Part shown: positions 42,403 to 51,625 of the stretch, piece by piece
Position numbering within the stretch: position 1 is the first letter of the stretch
Layout of the letters: each line of letters begins with the position of its first letter
Assembly (NCBI RefSeq): GCF_001042715.1
Contig: NZ_CP009687.1
Span: 1,355,418-1,419,417, forward strand
From: Clostridium aceticum
Lineage (GTDB): Bacteria; Bacillota; Clostridia; Peptostreptococcales; Natronincolaceae
Direction of reading: 5' to 3'
Length of the DNA stretch: 64,000 nucleotides
Made by a program: the position numbers and the translations under genes
Notes under the pieces: generated by a model
Seen by the model: the letters and a program-made list of their open reading frames with translations, nothing else
What the model was told of the DNA's origin: nothing
The model's database searches: none

Positions 42403-43788
42403 ATGAATAAAAATACAATTATCAACATGGTGGGGAAAACACCTTTGGTAAGGGCAGAAAACCTTGAAAAGGAACTAGGTATTTCAAAAATTTATCTAAA
42501 GCTTGAAGGAAATAATCCTTCGGGGCAAAGGATAGATCGACTAGCTTACCTATTAATCAAAGATGCTATAGCAATCAACAAAAGAACACTATGTGTAGGG
42601 ACTTATGGTGCATTGTCTAAGTCATTGGCACTAATATCCCAGTACTATGATATTCAATGTGTTTTTGTTTTTCCTGCCAACAGGAAGGTAGCAAAACATG
42701 AAGCCTTTAATAAAGAAAATATTAAAGTAATTGAATATGGAAAAACGCAATTTGATGCCATTAACTATAGTAAAAAATTGTGTGAGGAAAATAGGTGGTA
42801 TAATGCCAGCCTAGGTATGGAGAATAATATTTTGAATATGACTTCCTTATCCTTTATAGCAGAGGAGTTACATCAGCAGGTGAAGGGGGAAATAGACAGT
42901 GTCTTTTCTCTAATGAGCTACGGTTTTTCAGTATCTGCTCTTAACTTAGGTTTTAGACAACTATGGATTAATGATAGCATTAAAAAGCTTCCTAAGCTAT
43001 ATAGCTGTACAATTAATGAGGGCAATGTAATTTATGAATCCTTTAAAAAAGGTAGTAGTAAAATTATTTCTCTGCCTACTGAAAAAATCAAAATTACTAA
43101 ATATAACAGGCATTTATTGAATTTTAACAGTTCGATAGCCCAAGACGCACTTGATTCAATTTATGACGCTAATGGTAAAATTACAGGAATCAGTGAAGAA
43201 GAGCTAATAAAATATACAAATGAATTTAAAGGGATTGAAAAAATTAAGTTTAGTACAGAAAATGGTTATGCCATAGCAGGATTTATAAAAGAAGCAAGAA
43301 AAGGAAATCTGCAAGAGGGAAATCATGTAATTCTACTGGACGATGGTCGTGTAGACCTAGATGTCAGGAGAGTTCAAAAAATAGATACTGATATGTCTAT
43401 TGATGAAATCGTTGGCCTTATGAATGAGTGGCTAATGGAGTATACAGACCCTATTTATGAGATAAAAGAGGCACTACAATCAGCCTTTGATAAAGGCTTT
43501 GTGTTAATGGCATATTATAATAATAAGCTAGCTGGGGTTGCTGTTATTGTTCATACAGGGTTCGAAAATTTTATCCCTACCTATCACTTAGGCTATATTG
43601 CTACTAAAAGAAACATTAAGGGCAGGGGCATTGCTACACGGCTTCTCAGTAAAGCAATAGAGGTATCAAATGGCAACATATCTTTACATGTGGAACAAAA
43701 CAATAATAGAGCGATTAAATTATATGAAAAAATGGGTTTTAGAAAGTCTTATCTTAGAATGATTCATGAATCTAGAAATGAGCTGTAA
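42403..43788 (+). CDS. Fusion: threonine synthase/CysK-like PLP fold with altered active site, plus GNAT acetyltransferase
   Basis: The 461-residue protein starts with a fold-type II PLP domain (~1-330): INMVGKTPLVRAENLEKELG and KLEGNNPSGQRIDR (32-46). In CysK and threonine synthase the PLP lysine is in GSxKDR; here that position is Ile44 (GQRIDR), so normal PLP chemistry is doubtful. The C-terminal domain (~340-461) is a GNAT fold with LGYIATKRNIKGRGIATRL and NNRAIKLYEKMGF. Such a fusion may acetylate an amino acid bound or made by the first domain. ATG at 42403 follows GAGGAGG. Confidence 0.75.
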   Translation: MNKNTIINMVGKTPLVRAENLEKELGISKIYLKLEGNNPSGQRIDRLAYLLIKDAIAINKRTLCVGTYGALSKSLALISQYYDIQCVFVFPANRKVAKHEAFNKENIKVIEYGKTQFDAINYSKKLCEENRWYNASLGMENNILNMTSLSFIAEELHQQVKGEIDSVFSLMSYGFSVSALNLGFRQLWINDSIKKLPKLYSCTINEGNVIYESFKKGSSKIISLPTEKIKITKYNRHLLNFNSSIAQDALDSIYDANGKITGISEEELIKYTNEFKGIEKIKFSTENGYAIAGFIKEARKGNLQEGNHVILLDDGRVDLDVRRVQKIDTDMSIDEIVGLMNEWLMEYTDPIYEIKEALQSAFDKGFVLMAYYNNKLAGVAVIVHTGFENFIPTYHLGYIATKRNIKGRGIATRLLSKAIEVSNGNISLHVEQNNNRAIKLYEKMGFRKSYLRMIHESRNEL

Positions 43789-43823
43789 AAAGTATATAGT
43801 TAAAAACACTTTATGATCATAAA

Positions 43824-43861
43824 AAAGTCATCAGAGGGACAAGGATCCCTCTGATGACTTT
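43824..43861. terminator. Bidirectional terminator
   Basis: A perfect 16-bp stem (43824-43839 with 43846-43861, core GTCATCAGAGGGA) separates two converging genes; six A at its left give a U-tract for the minus-strand MCP transcript. Confidence 0.88.
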
Positions 43862-43863
43862 GC

Positions 43864-45939
43864 TTATATCTTAAAGGTGTCTACGACACTTTTTAATCGT
43901 TGAGAGCTTTCTTTTAACTTATCTGCAACGACTGTAACCTCACTGGTCTTTTGAGAAATGATAGATGCTCTTTCTGCTATGTTTTCAGAACCTGCCGCTG
44001 ATTCATTATTCGCAATCGATATCTCATTAATGATTCGGCCCATGTTTTGTATAGAAGCATTTAGTTCTTGTGCAGTGCCACTAAAATCCGTAACTAAATC
44101 TTCGATGGAGCTAGCATCTTTAGAATAAAGTTCTCCAGTGTTAACCATTGTCCTATAATCATTTAGCACTGTTACTTCAATAAAATCCAATGCCTTCTCG
44201 GAGTTTTGGGTTAGGTCCTTCACCAAAGTGATTACAGTTTTTGTGACTTCTTGAATCTCATTAACCGTCTTCTTAGAATCTTCTGCTAACTTTCTGATTT
44301 CATCAGCAACTACAGCAAAACCTTTACCAGCTTCGCCTGCTCTAGCCGCTTCAATGGCGGCGTTTAAGGCAAGAAGATTAGTCTGTGCAGTAATTTGTAA
44401 GATGGACTCTGCCAGCAAATTGATGGTGTCTACTGCTTTTGACTGTTCTATAGCTGTTCTTAAACCAGTATCTACACTTCTACGTAGATCGTCTGCCTTC
44501 TGTTGAGAAATAATAGCGTTTTCCTTAAGATTTTCTGCCCTTTTACTTATTTCGCTGGATGTTACAGCACCTTCTTGTGCTTTCTCAGCAATAGATTCTA
44601 CTGCTTTTTCAAGTTCATTTGAAGAAGCGTTCATTTCTTCTGCTGATGCTGCAGTTTCCTCCATCCCAGCAGACATTTCTTCTGTAGTTGCTGATACGTC
44701 TTCTACCTGAGAATTTAATTCTAATAATTGCATATTGGTTCTAGTAACGAAGTCTTCTAGATTTTCAGACTCTTCTACTACTGTCTTAATCATGCCTCTA
44801 ATAGATTTTCGCATCATATCCATCGAAGTCATTAAAACACCTGTTTCATCTTTGGCTTGCATATATTTTTCTGGTATATCCTGTGAGAAGTCCCCAGTTG
44901 CTATAGTCTGTATGTGTGTCACAGCTCTTTTAATAGGTTTTGTGATTCTAGATGTAAGTAACATAATTAGTAATGCAGATAAAATAATACTGATGATTGC
45001 CACTATACTTAAACCTACTCTAAGTTGGTTAATTTTTGAAATATATTGTGTTGTAGGCATAAAACTTATAACATGCATATTTAAATAATCACTTTTCTCA
45101 TAGGAGGCTATATTTCTAACGCCCTCCATCGTAAAGAAACCAATACCGGAGTGATTTACCACTAATTCCTGATAAAACTCTTGAATGTCTCCTTCTTCTT
45201 GACTAAGGTCAAGGTTAAGGACCTGTGATTGATCTTCAGATGAAACAACAAGTCCTGATGAATTTATTAAGAGTGTTTTTACATTGTGATTAGTGTTTCC
45301 TTTAATGATGTTTTCAGTCATTGCTTCTAAGTCCAAGGCTTTCTCCACAGTTCCTAAAAGTTCTTGAGAGTTTTTGCTAAACACAGGAGCAGCTACTAAA
45401 AAAACTGGTCTACCTGTTACAGGAGAAAGATGATGACCTCCTAGACCTGCCTTTGGATTTTGCAGAAAATGATACCGCCAACTGTTTTGGGAAGTGTCCA
45501 ATACTCTGCCCACAGAGTCTCCACCTAGCGAGTCCATTAGTACTGAAATTTCAGCGTTTTCATACCAGGTATAGAAGATATTTTCATATAGTCCCCCTGA
45601 AGCTTTTCGTCTTGTTTCGATAATACTAGAAACTCTATCTGATTTTGTAGCATCCAATTGCTTTATTTCTAGAAATTCTTGGTATATATCTACGGTAAAG
45701 GGTTCATTTCCCATAGATTCAATTAATTTTACCTCACCCTGTAAAGCAATTTCAATTTGACCTCTCCTTTCTGAGGTTAAAGCAGAGAGGGTATTGATTG
45801 CTTCTTCCTCTAGAGACTGGGTAGAAGAAGTGCTAGCGTAGATCAAACTAACCAGCATAGGTACAATAACACATAGAATTGATGTCAAAAAAATCTTACT
45901 AAACAAACTGTTTGTTTTTACGGTTAATTTTTTTATCAT
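43864..45939 (-). CDS. Methyl-accepting chemotaxis protein with dCache-type sensor
   Basis: This transmembrane chemoreceptor has 691 residues: TM1 ~15-35, an extracellular double-Cache-like sensor ~36-300 ([20 protein letters not shown]), TM2 ~303-328, a HAMP domain ~329-382 and a long cytoplasmic signalling domain. The hairpin tip is [37 protein letters not shown]. The ligand is unknown; such Cache sensors often bind amino acids or organic acids. It is monocistronic, with cheV-like and hydrogenase-MCP genes nearby. Confidence 0.95.
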   Translation of the reverse strand: MIKKLTVKTNSLFSKIFLTSILCVIVPMLVSLIYASTSSTQSLEEEAINTLSALTSERRGQIEIALQGEVKLIESMGNEPFTVDIYQEFLEIKQLDATKSDRVSSIIETRRKASGGLYENIFYTWYENAEISVLMDSLGGDSVGRVLDTSQNSWRYHFLQNPKAGLGGHHLSPVTGRPVFLVAAPVFSKNSQELLGTVEKALDLEAMTENIIKGNTNHNVKTLLINSSGLVVSSEDQSQVLNLDLSQEEGDIQEFYQELVVNHSGIGFFTMEGVRNIASYEKSDYLNMHVISFMPTTQYISKINQLRVGLSIVAIISIILSALLIMLLTSRITKPIKRAVTHIQTIATGDFSQDIPEKYMQAKDETGVLMTSMDMMRKSIRGMIKTVVEESENLEDFVTRTNMQLLELNSQVEDVSATTEEMSAGMEETAASAEEMNASSNELEKAVESIAEKAQEGAVTSSEISKRAENLKENAIISQQKADDLRRSVDTGLRTAIEQSKAVDTINLLAESILQITAQTNLLALNAAIEAARAGEAGKGFAVVADEIRKLAEDSKKTVNEIQEVTKTVITLVKDLTQNSEKALDFIEVTVLNDYRTMVNTGELYSKDASSIEDLVTDFSGTAQELNASIQNMGRIINEISIANNESAAGSENIAERASIISQKTSEVTVVADKLKESSQRLKSVVDTFKI

Positions 45940-46632
45940 ACAACAATGCCTCCATTCATGGGAATTTAAAATAAAATTTCAAACCTCGTTTACTTCTTAT
46001 AATCTGCTCTAGTATAAACTGACTCCTGTATTTACAAGTATATCACCTACAAAGGCATGTTTCAATTAAATATTACAAAATCTGTCATATTCTTACAAGA
46101 TTTTCATAAGTAAATAGGTCTTTGGAGGGATGTTTTTCATAAAGCAGCTTTTGTTATATACTTATCAGGTGTAGGATCTAAACTTTAGTGATAATAAGGA
46201 CTACATTTGCAGTCCACAATTTTAGGGCGAAATTGTAGATGGTCTATATTAAAGTTTGGTTTTAGAAGCGGCGTATCTATAATACGTAGGTTGTGTAGAA
46301 TCTGATGCTTAATGAACCTAGCATAATAGAAAATTTCTCTTCCAATAAAAAGGTTTTTAGAGAAATATGTCGAATATAGCTTACTAAACCCAAATAGATA
46401 TTTAATCAGATCGTCGACTGAGTAAAAATAGAAGATATAAGAAAGATTAGAATATAAATAAACTGATATGAAGAATAATTCATGATTGTAAATAAGGTTC
46501 TTTGGGTAAACAGCAGAATAATACAAAAGAATCCTCTACAAATAAAGTAATATGGTAGCTGCACACTAGGCAGTAACAAATTTGTCATGAAAATTATTAT
46601 AATAAATCATTTATGGAAAAGGAGGTTTTAAA
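45940..46632. other. Intergenic region, no supported gene
   Basis: These 693 bases separate the divergent MCP and CheV-like genes. A minus-strand frame (46185-46526) ends DCKCSPYYH but has a Phe/Tyr/Ile-rich composition typical of AT-rich noncoding DNA and no ribosome site, so I do not call it. I see no strong hairpin or sigma-D promoter for either gene. Confidence 0.35.
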
Positions 46633-47511
46633 TTGAAACAAGAGATACTTTTAGAGAGCGGTATTAACGAATTAGAAATTGTTATTTTTAAAGTAGGAGA
46701 CAGTTTGTTGGGAATTAACGTTGCCAAGGTAGAATGTATCATCGCATCTCAGCCTACTACAAAAATCCCAAATGCTCATAAAAATGTAAAGGGAATCATT
46801 AATTATAGAAATAGAGTCATACCGGTAATAGATTTGATTAAGTCTTTGAAAAAGGAATGTGAAAAAACCTCAAATGAAAGGCTTTTTATCTTAATACATA
46901 TTAATAATAGCGACTTTGCTATTGAGGTGAGTTCAGTAGTAGGTATTAGAAGACTTTCGTGGGAAGATATTGAAATTCCTTCATCGATCCTTGTAGGAGA
47001 AAATGAAACACCTATCACAGGAATTGTTAAAGCTGAAGAAGATAAGCTTGTACTAATACTGGACTTCGAGAAGATATTAGCAGATATAGACGCATCTTTG
47101 GCATTAAAAGAGTCAAAGGCTATAGATGGTTTAGAAGGAAAAAAACTAGTGGTGGCAGAAGACTCTAGCTTTTTAATAAAAATAGTATATGAGTCTTTTA
47201 CTAAAGCAGGAGCAACTGTAGAGAAATTCACTAATGGTAGGGATGCATTGGAATACTTAGAGCAAGTTCCTCAAAATGAAATATATTGTGTGATCACTGA
47301 TATTGAGATGCCAATCATGGATGGTCTGACCTTGACTAAAAACATAAAGAGCAATCCAAAATTAAAGGACATACCAGTAGTATTATTTTCTTCTATTATC
47401 AGCAATGATTTAAAGCATAAGGGCTTAAGTGTTGGGGCTGATGCACAAATTACCAAACCTGAAATCAATCAGTTGGTAGATGTGGTAAAGGATATTGGCA
47501 ACTTAGCTTAA
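46633..47511 (+). CDS. cheV: Chemotaxis coupling protein CheV (CheW + receiver)
   Basis: The 292-residue protein has a CheW domain (~10-150; FKVGDSLLGINVAKVECII, GIINYRNRVIPVIDL) that links receptors to CheA. A response-regulator receiver follows (~165-290), with the acidic pocket VAEDSS, the phospho-acceptor Asp in YCVITDIEMPIMDG (about residue 223) and the lysine in QITKPE. Phosphorylation of CheV tunes adaptation. TTG at 46633 follows GGAGG. It is next to two MCP-type genes. Confidence 0.93.
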   Translation: MKQEILLESGINELEIVIFKVGDSLLGINVAKVECIIASQPTTKIPNAHKNVKGIINYRNRVIPVIDLIKSLKKECEKTSNERLFILIHINNSDFAIEVSSVVGIRRLSWEDIEIPSSILVGENETPITGIVKAEEDKLVLILDFEKILADIDASLALKESKAIDGLEGKKLVVAEDSSFLIKIVYESFTKAGATVEKFTNGRDALEYLEQVPQNEIYCVITDIEMPIMDGLTLTKNIKSNPKLKDIPVVLFSSIISNDLKHKGLSVGADAQITKPEINQLVDVVKDIGNLA

Positions 47512-47538
47512 ATTTGTTATAACTATATAAAAATATTT

Positions 47539-47573
47539 AATGCGTTGGTTGAGGTATCCTCAACCAACGCATT
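47539..47573 (+). terminator. Terminator after cheV
   Basis: A perfect 16-bp stem (47539-47554 with 47558-47573, core TGCGTTGGTTGAGG) with a TAT loop runs into TTGATAT. Confidence 0.85.
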
Positions 47574-47606
47574 TTGATATACTTTACTTATATATTTTAA
47601 CCATGA

Positions 47607-47707
47607 GGGTTAACTTAACACAATTATTACTAAAATTCTCTCTCAATGTCATCCTTCGACTCCGCTCTGCTCCCTCAGGATGATAAATTATGGTTTAAGT
47701 TAACGCC
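47607..47707 (+). repeat. MITE-like dispersed repeat, copy B
   Basis: Inverted ends GGGTTAACTTAA (47607-47618) and TTAAGTTAACGCC (47695-47707) enclose CAATTATTACTAAAATTCTC, a palindromic core (GTCATCCTTCGACTC...CTCAGGATGAT) and AAATTATGG. It aligns with copies A and C. It lies between the cheV terminator and the GNAT gene. Confidence 0.8.
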
Positions 47708-47739
47708 TATGATATTTTAATTAGACAAGGAGGAAAAAA

Positions 47740-48252
47740 ATGATAAGACAGGCAACTGAAGAGGATTTAAAATGGATTTTAGAAATATATAATGATGCCA
47801 TCATAAATACTACGGCAGTTTATGAATACAAAGCCTACTCTTTAGAGGATAGAAAAGTTTGGTACAATAAGAAGATGGAGAAGGGATATCCTGTGCTAGT
47901 GTTTGAAGAGGAAGGGAAAATTCTAGGGTTTGCTACCTTTGGGCCATTTAGAGAAAGACCAGCTTATAAGTATACCATTGAACATTCTGTATATGTTGAT
48001 AGAAGCGGTAGAAACAAAGGCATCGGAACAGCTTTAATGCAGGAAATTATTAAAACTGCTGATGAAAGAGGGTTTGCTACTTTAGTAGCAGGTATCGATG
48101 GTGCTAACGAGCAAAGTATAAAAATACATGAAAAACTAGGATTTAAATATTCCGGTACTATAGAACGAGCGGGATATAAATTTGGTAAATGGCTTAATTT
48201 GGTTTTTTATCAACTAGATCTTAAAGGACCAAAGATACCAGTAGAGGAATGA
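47740..48252 (+). CDS. GNAT N-acetyltransferase, phosphinothricin-acetyltransferase (PAT/YncA) type
   Basis: The 170-residue acetyl-CoA-dependent transferase has IRQATEEDLKWILEIYNDAI, FGPFRERPAYKYTIEHSVYV, the CoA loop RSGRNKGIGTALM and EKLGFKYSGTIERAGYKFG, all hallmarks of the PAT/YncA branch. These enzymes acetylate amino-group substrates such as methionine sulfone analogues or phosphinothricin. The stop overlaps the start of the next gene by four bases. Confidence 0.9.
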   Translation: MIRQATEEDLKWILEIYNDAIINTTAVYEYKAYSLEDRKVWYNKKMEKGYPVLVFEEEGKILGFATFGPFRERPAYKYTIEHSVYVDRSGRNKGIGTALMQEIIKTADERGFATLVAGIDGANEQSIKIHEKLGFKYSGTIERAGYKFGKWLNLVFYQLDLKGPKIPVEE

Positions 48253-48914
48253 TGCAGATAATGAAGGTACCTCAATGGAATATAGATAAGGATAAGGTTT
48301 TTCATAGGATAAGTTGCAAACCTAGTAGCCCAGGCTATACTGTTGTAGATCAACACTATCAGGCTTTATTAAAGGAATTAAAGAAGATGGCAGATCCTCT
48401 AGGAATATATAAGTATAAAAAAAGAGGAGTGGAAGATTCTAATGAAGGAATAGACAATTGTAGCTATGTTGTTTACTGTTTTGTGTCTATAGGTAAAGAA
48501 GTAAGTGATAGAATACAGCATTACTTTGAAATAGGAAGTTATCTAAAAGCAACGGTACTAGATGCTATGGCGGATGAAATGCTGTTTTCTATCAGTGAGG
48601 AGGTAACAAATCATGTGTTTTCTGAAGCAAAGGAAAGATTGCATGGATTGACCTATAAGATAGAACCGGGACAAAGGGATATCCCCCTAAGGCTGCAAAA
48701 AGAAATTATCATGAAGTTAAATGAAGGAGAAGAAAATCTTATCGAAGTAAAAATTACAGAAGGCTTTATGCTGGACCCTTTAAAGTCTATGACCTTTATG
48801 TATGGAGCTGATAAAAATCTACCTTTGACTTTAAGAAACCATGATTGTGGAGGGTGTAGTAGAAAAAATTGTCAATTCCGTTTCTTCTCTTCAAAAATGA
48901 AGTTGTTAGTATAA
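48249..48914 (+). CDS. Stand-alone MetH-activation-domain-like protein with C-terminal Cys cluster
   Basis: The 221-residue protein resembles the vitamin B12-dependent methionine synthase activation domain (SYLKATVLDAMADEMLFSIS and the following helices), the SAM-binding reactivation part of MetH. It carries a C-terminal cysteine motif, C-GGC-SRKNC, that could bind a metal cluster. ATG at 48249 overlaps the preceding stop. Together with the O-demethylase operon 8 kb away, it hints at corrinoid-enzyme reactivation, but the link is inference. Confidence 0.65.
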   Translation: MMQIMKVPQWNIDKDKVFHRISCKPSSPGYTVVDQHYQALLKELKKMADPLGIYKYKKRGVEDSNEGIDNCSYVVYCFVSIGKEVSDRIQHYFEIGSYLKATVLDAMADEMLFSISEEVTNHVFSEAKERLHGLTYKIEPGQRDIPLRLQKEIIMKLNEGEENLIEVKITEGFMLDPLKSMTFMYGADKNLPLTLRNHDCGGCSRKNCQFRFFSSKMKLLV

Positions 48915-48931
48915 ATGAAGGAGGATAATAA

Positions 48932-50629
48932 ATGCTAACCTTTAAGGATTATCAATACAAAAGACCAGATATGGAGAAATTGCAGAAGGAATTTGAAAGT
49001 CTATTGAATGAATTTGATAGTGCCAGTTCATTTTCCATTCAAGACTGTATTATGAAGGAAATTAACGTATTAAGAAGTCAATTTGAAACGATGGAAGCAT
49101 TAGTACATATAAGGCATACTATTGATACTACAAATGAATATTATGAGAAGGAAAATGATTTTATTGACGAAGTAAAACCCATCTATGAAGGTTTAATTAA
49201 TAAATATTATCAATCATTAACTACTTCTAAATATAAAAACCAACTTGAAGATAAGTGGGGCCAACAGCTTTTTAGAATAGCAGAAATTCAGCTAAAAACT
49301 TTTTCAGATGAAGTTATTCAAGATCTTCAGCAGGAAAATAAACTTACAAGCCAATATACAAAATTAAGGGCTTCAGCAAAAATTATGTTTGAAGGAGAAG
49401 AAAGAAACCTGTCTCAAATGATCCCTTTTATGGAGTCAAAGGATAGAGCTGTAAGGAAATTAGCTCAGGAGGCAGTTAGTGACTTTTTTGTGGAGAAGGA
49501 AGAGGAATTTGATGAAATTTATGATGGATTAGTAAAGGTCCGTACTAATATTGCTAAAAAATTGGGTTATGAAAACTTTGTAGCTTTGGGCTATGCAAGA
49601 CTTACAAGATCTGATTACGATGCAAAAATGGTGGCCAATTATAGAAAACAGGTATTAGCGGACCTTGTGCCAGTGGCGACAAAGCTAAAGGAAAGACAGG
49701 CGAAGAGACTTCAGCTGGATACTTTAAAGTATTATGACGAGTCGCTGGAGTTTTTAACAGGGAATGCCTTTCCAAAGGGAGATCCTGATTGGATTATTCA
49801 GCAGGGGAAGAGGATGTATCGGGAACTATCACCTCAAACCGACGAGTTTTTTACCTATATGCTGGAGAAAGAATTATTAGATTTAGTAGCAAAGAAGGGA
49901 AAAGCAGGTGGAGGTTACTGTACTTACCTAAGTAAATATAAGTCACCTTTTATATTTTCCAACTTTAACGGAACATCAGGGGATGTAGACGTACTAACTC
50001 ATGAGGCGGGTCATGCTTTTCAGGTATATAGCAGTAGAAATTATGAGGTTCCAGAATATATATGGCCTACATTGGAAGCTTGTGAAATCCACTCTATGAG
50101 CATGGAATTTTTTGCATGGCCTTGGATGGATTTATTCTTTAAAGAAGATGTGACAAAATATAAGTTTAGTCATTTAAGTGGTGCCTTGCTGTTTATCCCC
50201 TATGGTGTTTTAGTAGATGAATTCCAACATTGGGTATACGAAAATCCAGAAGCAACCCCTGCTGCAAGAAAAGCAACGTGGAGGGAAATTGAAAAAAAAT
50301 ATTTGCCGCATCGAGACTATGAAGAAAATGATTTTCTACATAGAGGTGGATTCTGGTTTAGACAAGGTCATATCTTTGGAAATCCTTTTTACTATATCGA
50401 TTATACCTTAGCACAAGTCTGTGCTTTTCAGTTTTGGGTAAAAGCCCAAGAAAATAAAGAAAAAGTCTGGGAAGACTATTTAAACCTTTGTAAGGCGGGA
50501 GGCAGTAAATCTTTTTTAGAGTTGGTAGAACTTGCTAGCCTGAGAAATCCTTTTGAAGATGATTGCATAAAGTCTATCATCCCTGCTATTACAAAATGGT
50601 TAGATTCTATAGAAGACATAAATTTGTAG
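48932..50629 (+). CDS. M3-family oligoendopeptidase
   Basis: This cytoplasmic zinc metallopeptidase (565 residues) cleaves short peptides. The active site is THEAGHAFQVY (HExxH near residue 357), with the third ligand Glu in LEACEIHSMSMEF. The N-terminal helical part is as in PepF/TIGR02289-type oligoendopeptidases, and the length is right. ATG at 48932 follows GAAGGAGG. It is in the same direction and 17 bp after the MetH-activation-like gene. Confidence 0.94.
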   Translation: MLTFKDYQYKRPDMEKLQKEFESLLNEFDSASSFSIQDCIMKEINVLRSQFETMEALVHIRHTIDTTNEYYEKENDFIDEVKPIYEGLINKYYQSLTTSKYKNQLEDKWGQQLFRIAEIQLKTFSDEVIQDLQQENKLTSQYTKLRASAKIMFEGEERNLSQMIPFMESKDRAVRKLAQEAVSDFFVEKEEEFDEIYDGLVKVRTNIAKKLGYENFVALGYARLTRSDYDAKMVANYRKQVLADLVPVATKLKERQAKRLQLDTLKYYDESLEFLTGNAFPKGDPDWIIQQGKRMYRELSPQTDEFFTYMLEKELLDLVAKKGKAGGGYCTYLSKYKSPFIFSNFNGTSGDVDVLTHEAGHAFQVYSSRNYEVPEYIWPTLEACEIHSMSMEFFAWPWMDLFFKEDVTKYKFSHLSGALLFIPYGVLVDEFQHWVYENPEATPAARKATWREIEKKYLPHRDYEENDFLHRGGFWFRQGHIFGNPFYYIDYTLAQVCAFQFWVKAQENKEKVWEDYLNLCKAGGSKSFLELVELASLRNPFEDDCIKSIIPAITKWLDSIEDINL

Positions 50630-50686
50630 AAAATTATCTCAACTTAAATGATTGAGCAACTCAAGCAAATAAGAAAGAAATGAATA

Positions 50687-50722
50687 GGAGTTATCTGCTG
50701 TTTTTAGCTTAGGGATAGCTCC
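50687..50722 (+). terminator. Terminator after the M3 peptidase gene
   Basis: AGGAGTTATC pairs with GATAGCTCCT (one G-T wobble) and TTTACT follows. Confidence 0.5.
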
Positions 50723-50744
50723 TTTACTCTTATAAAGAACAAAA

Positions 50745-50763
50745 CAGAGGCTAGTAGCCTCTG
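50745..50763 (-). terminator. Terminator of the minus-strand gene at 50776
   Basis: CAGAGGCT-AGT-AGCCTCTG is a perfect 8-bp stem; on the minus strand TTTTGTT follows. Confidence 0.8.
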
Positions 50764-50775
50764 AAGATATGAACT

Positions 50776-51135
50776 TTACTTATAATTTTTTATATACTCC
50801 TGAAGAGCTTCTGTTGTTACGTCAATAAGGGATTTGTTTTTATTTTTTGCTATTTCCTCTAGGCTATCTTTTATCTCCTGGTCTATTTTAAAACCAAGAG
50901 GTATTTTTGTCAGTTCTTTTACTTTCTTTTCAAATTCTGATTTTGATATAGTTTCAAACATAAGACGTCCCTTTTCCCCTTTTACATCATCATAATTCCA
51001 TCCTGTCGGGTTATATCTGGACTCCATATCGTTGAAGCATTTTGAATCTGTCCATATGTCTCCAGTTTCTTTATCCTGTAGAATAAAGTACATCATTTTT
51101 TCTTTAACATCATTTTTTGAACCCTTGTTTAACAT
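50776..51135 (-). CDS. Conserved-looking hypothetical protein with ribbon-helix-helix-like tail
   Basis: The 119-residue protein has an N-terminal part with short strands (MYFILQDKETGDIWTDSKCF) and a C-terminal stretch PLGFKIDQEIKDSLEEIAKN followed by IDVTTEALQEYI, which reads like a ribbon-helix-helix unit. That would fit a small DNA-binding or antitoxin protein, but no toxin gene adjoins it. ATG at 51135 follows AAGGGGAG. Unidentified otherwise. Confidence 0.6.
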   Translation of the reverse strand: MLNKGSKNDVKEKMMYFILQDKETGDIWTDSKCFNDMESRYNPTGWNYDDVKGEKGRLMFETISKSEFEKKVKELTKIPLGFKIDQEIKDSLEEIAKNKNKSLIDVTTEALQEYIKNYK

Positions 51136-51414
51136 CACTATTCTCCCCTTTTTATTATGTATTATTATTGGGAATAAACCCTTAACTATAATTATCTCAT
51201 AAAATCTGGGTTTTGGGGATATCTAATTGTAGATTCACTGGAAGAAATGTTACTAGCTATAGTGTTGAAGCTTGGTTATAGAAGATGATTTCAAATGAAA
51301 ACTTTGATATAATACTGGTCTTGCTAAAAATACATTTGTTAATAAACAGGCTCTTGATTATGCTGCAGCAGGCATCTATCCAGAAAGTGGAGTAAGTGAA
51401 AGACACGAATAGAG

Positions 51415-51594
51415 ATGCACGGTGGAAGTATTACTGTGGATAGTGTCTATGGTGATGGAACTGAATTTACCATAGACTTACCAGTTTTCCCCAGTAACAA
51501 GTACAGGCTTGGAAGAAGTAGCACTAGAAAAAACACAGAGGACTTAGTGAAAGGAGATACTTCTTATGGAAAAGATTTGAAACTTTTTCCATAG
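51415..51594 (+). pseudogene. Remnant of a sensor histidine kinase gene (ATPase C-terminus)
   Basis: The 59-codon frame begins MHGGSITVDSVYGDGTEFTI, the G2-box end of a histidine kinase ATPase domain, then an unrelated tail. There is no ribosome site and the rest of the kinase is missing; upstream bases (51240-51410) show broken frames. It is a relic. The rest of the 51136-51625 gap holds the stem-loop at 51555. Confidence 0.65.
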
Positions 51595-51602
51595 GAGTAT
51601 CT
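51555..51602. terminator. Bidirectional terminator
   Basis: AGATACTTCTTATGGAAAA (51555-51573) pairs with 51585-51602 with one bulge; TTTTTC follows on the + strand. It lies between the kinase remnant and the end of the hydrogenase-MCP gene. Confidence 0.7.
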
Positions 51603-51625
51603 TTTTCACTATGAGGGTATGACTT

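Noticed and set aside
46185-46526. 113-codon minus-strand frame in the MCP/CheV gap
   Set aside because: Phe/Tyr/Ile-rich as expected for AT-rich noncoding DNA, no ribosome site, no recognisable motif; left as intergenic.
51240-51594. Functional histidine kinase gene
   Set aside because: Only the last ATPase box is intact; upstream frames are broken and there is no start.
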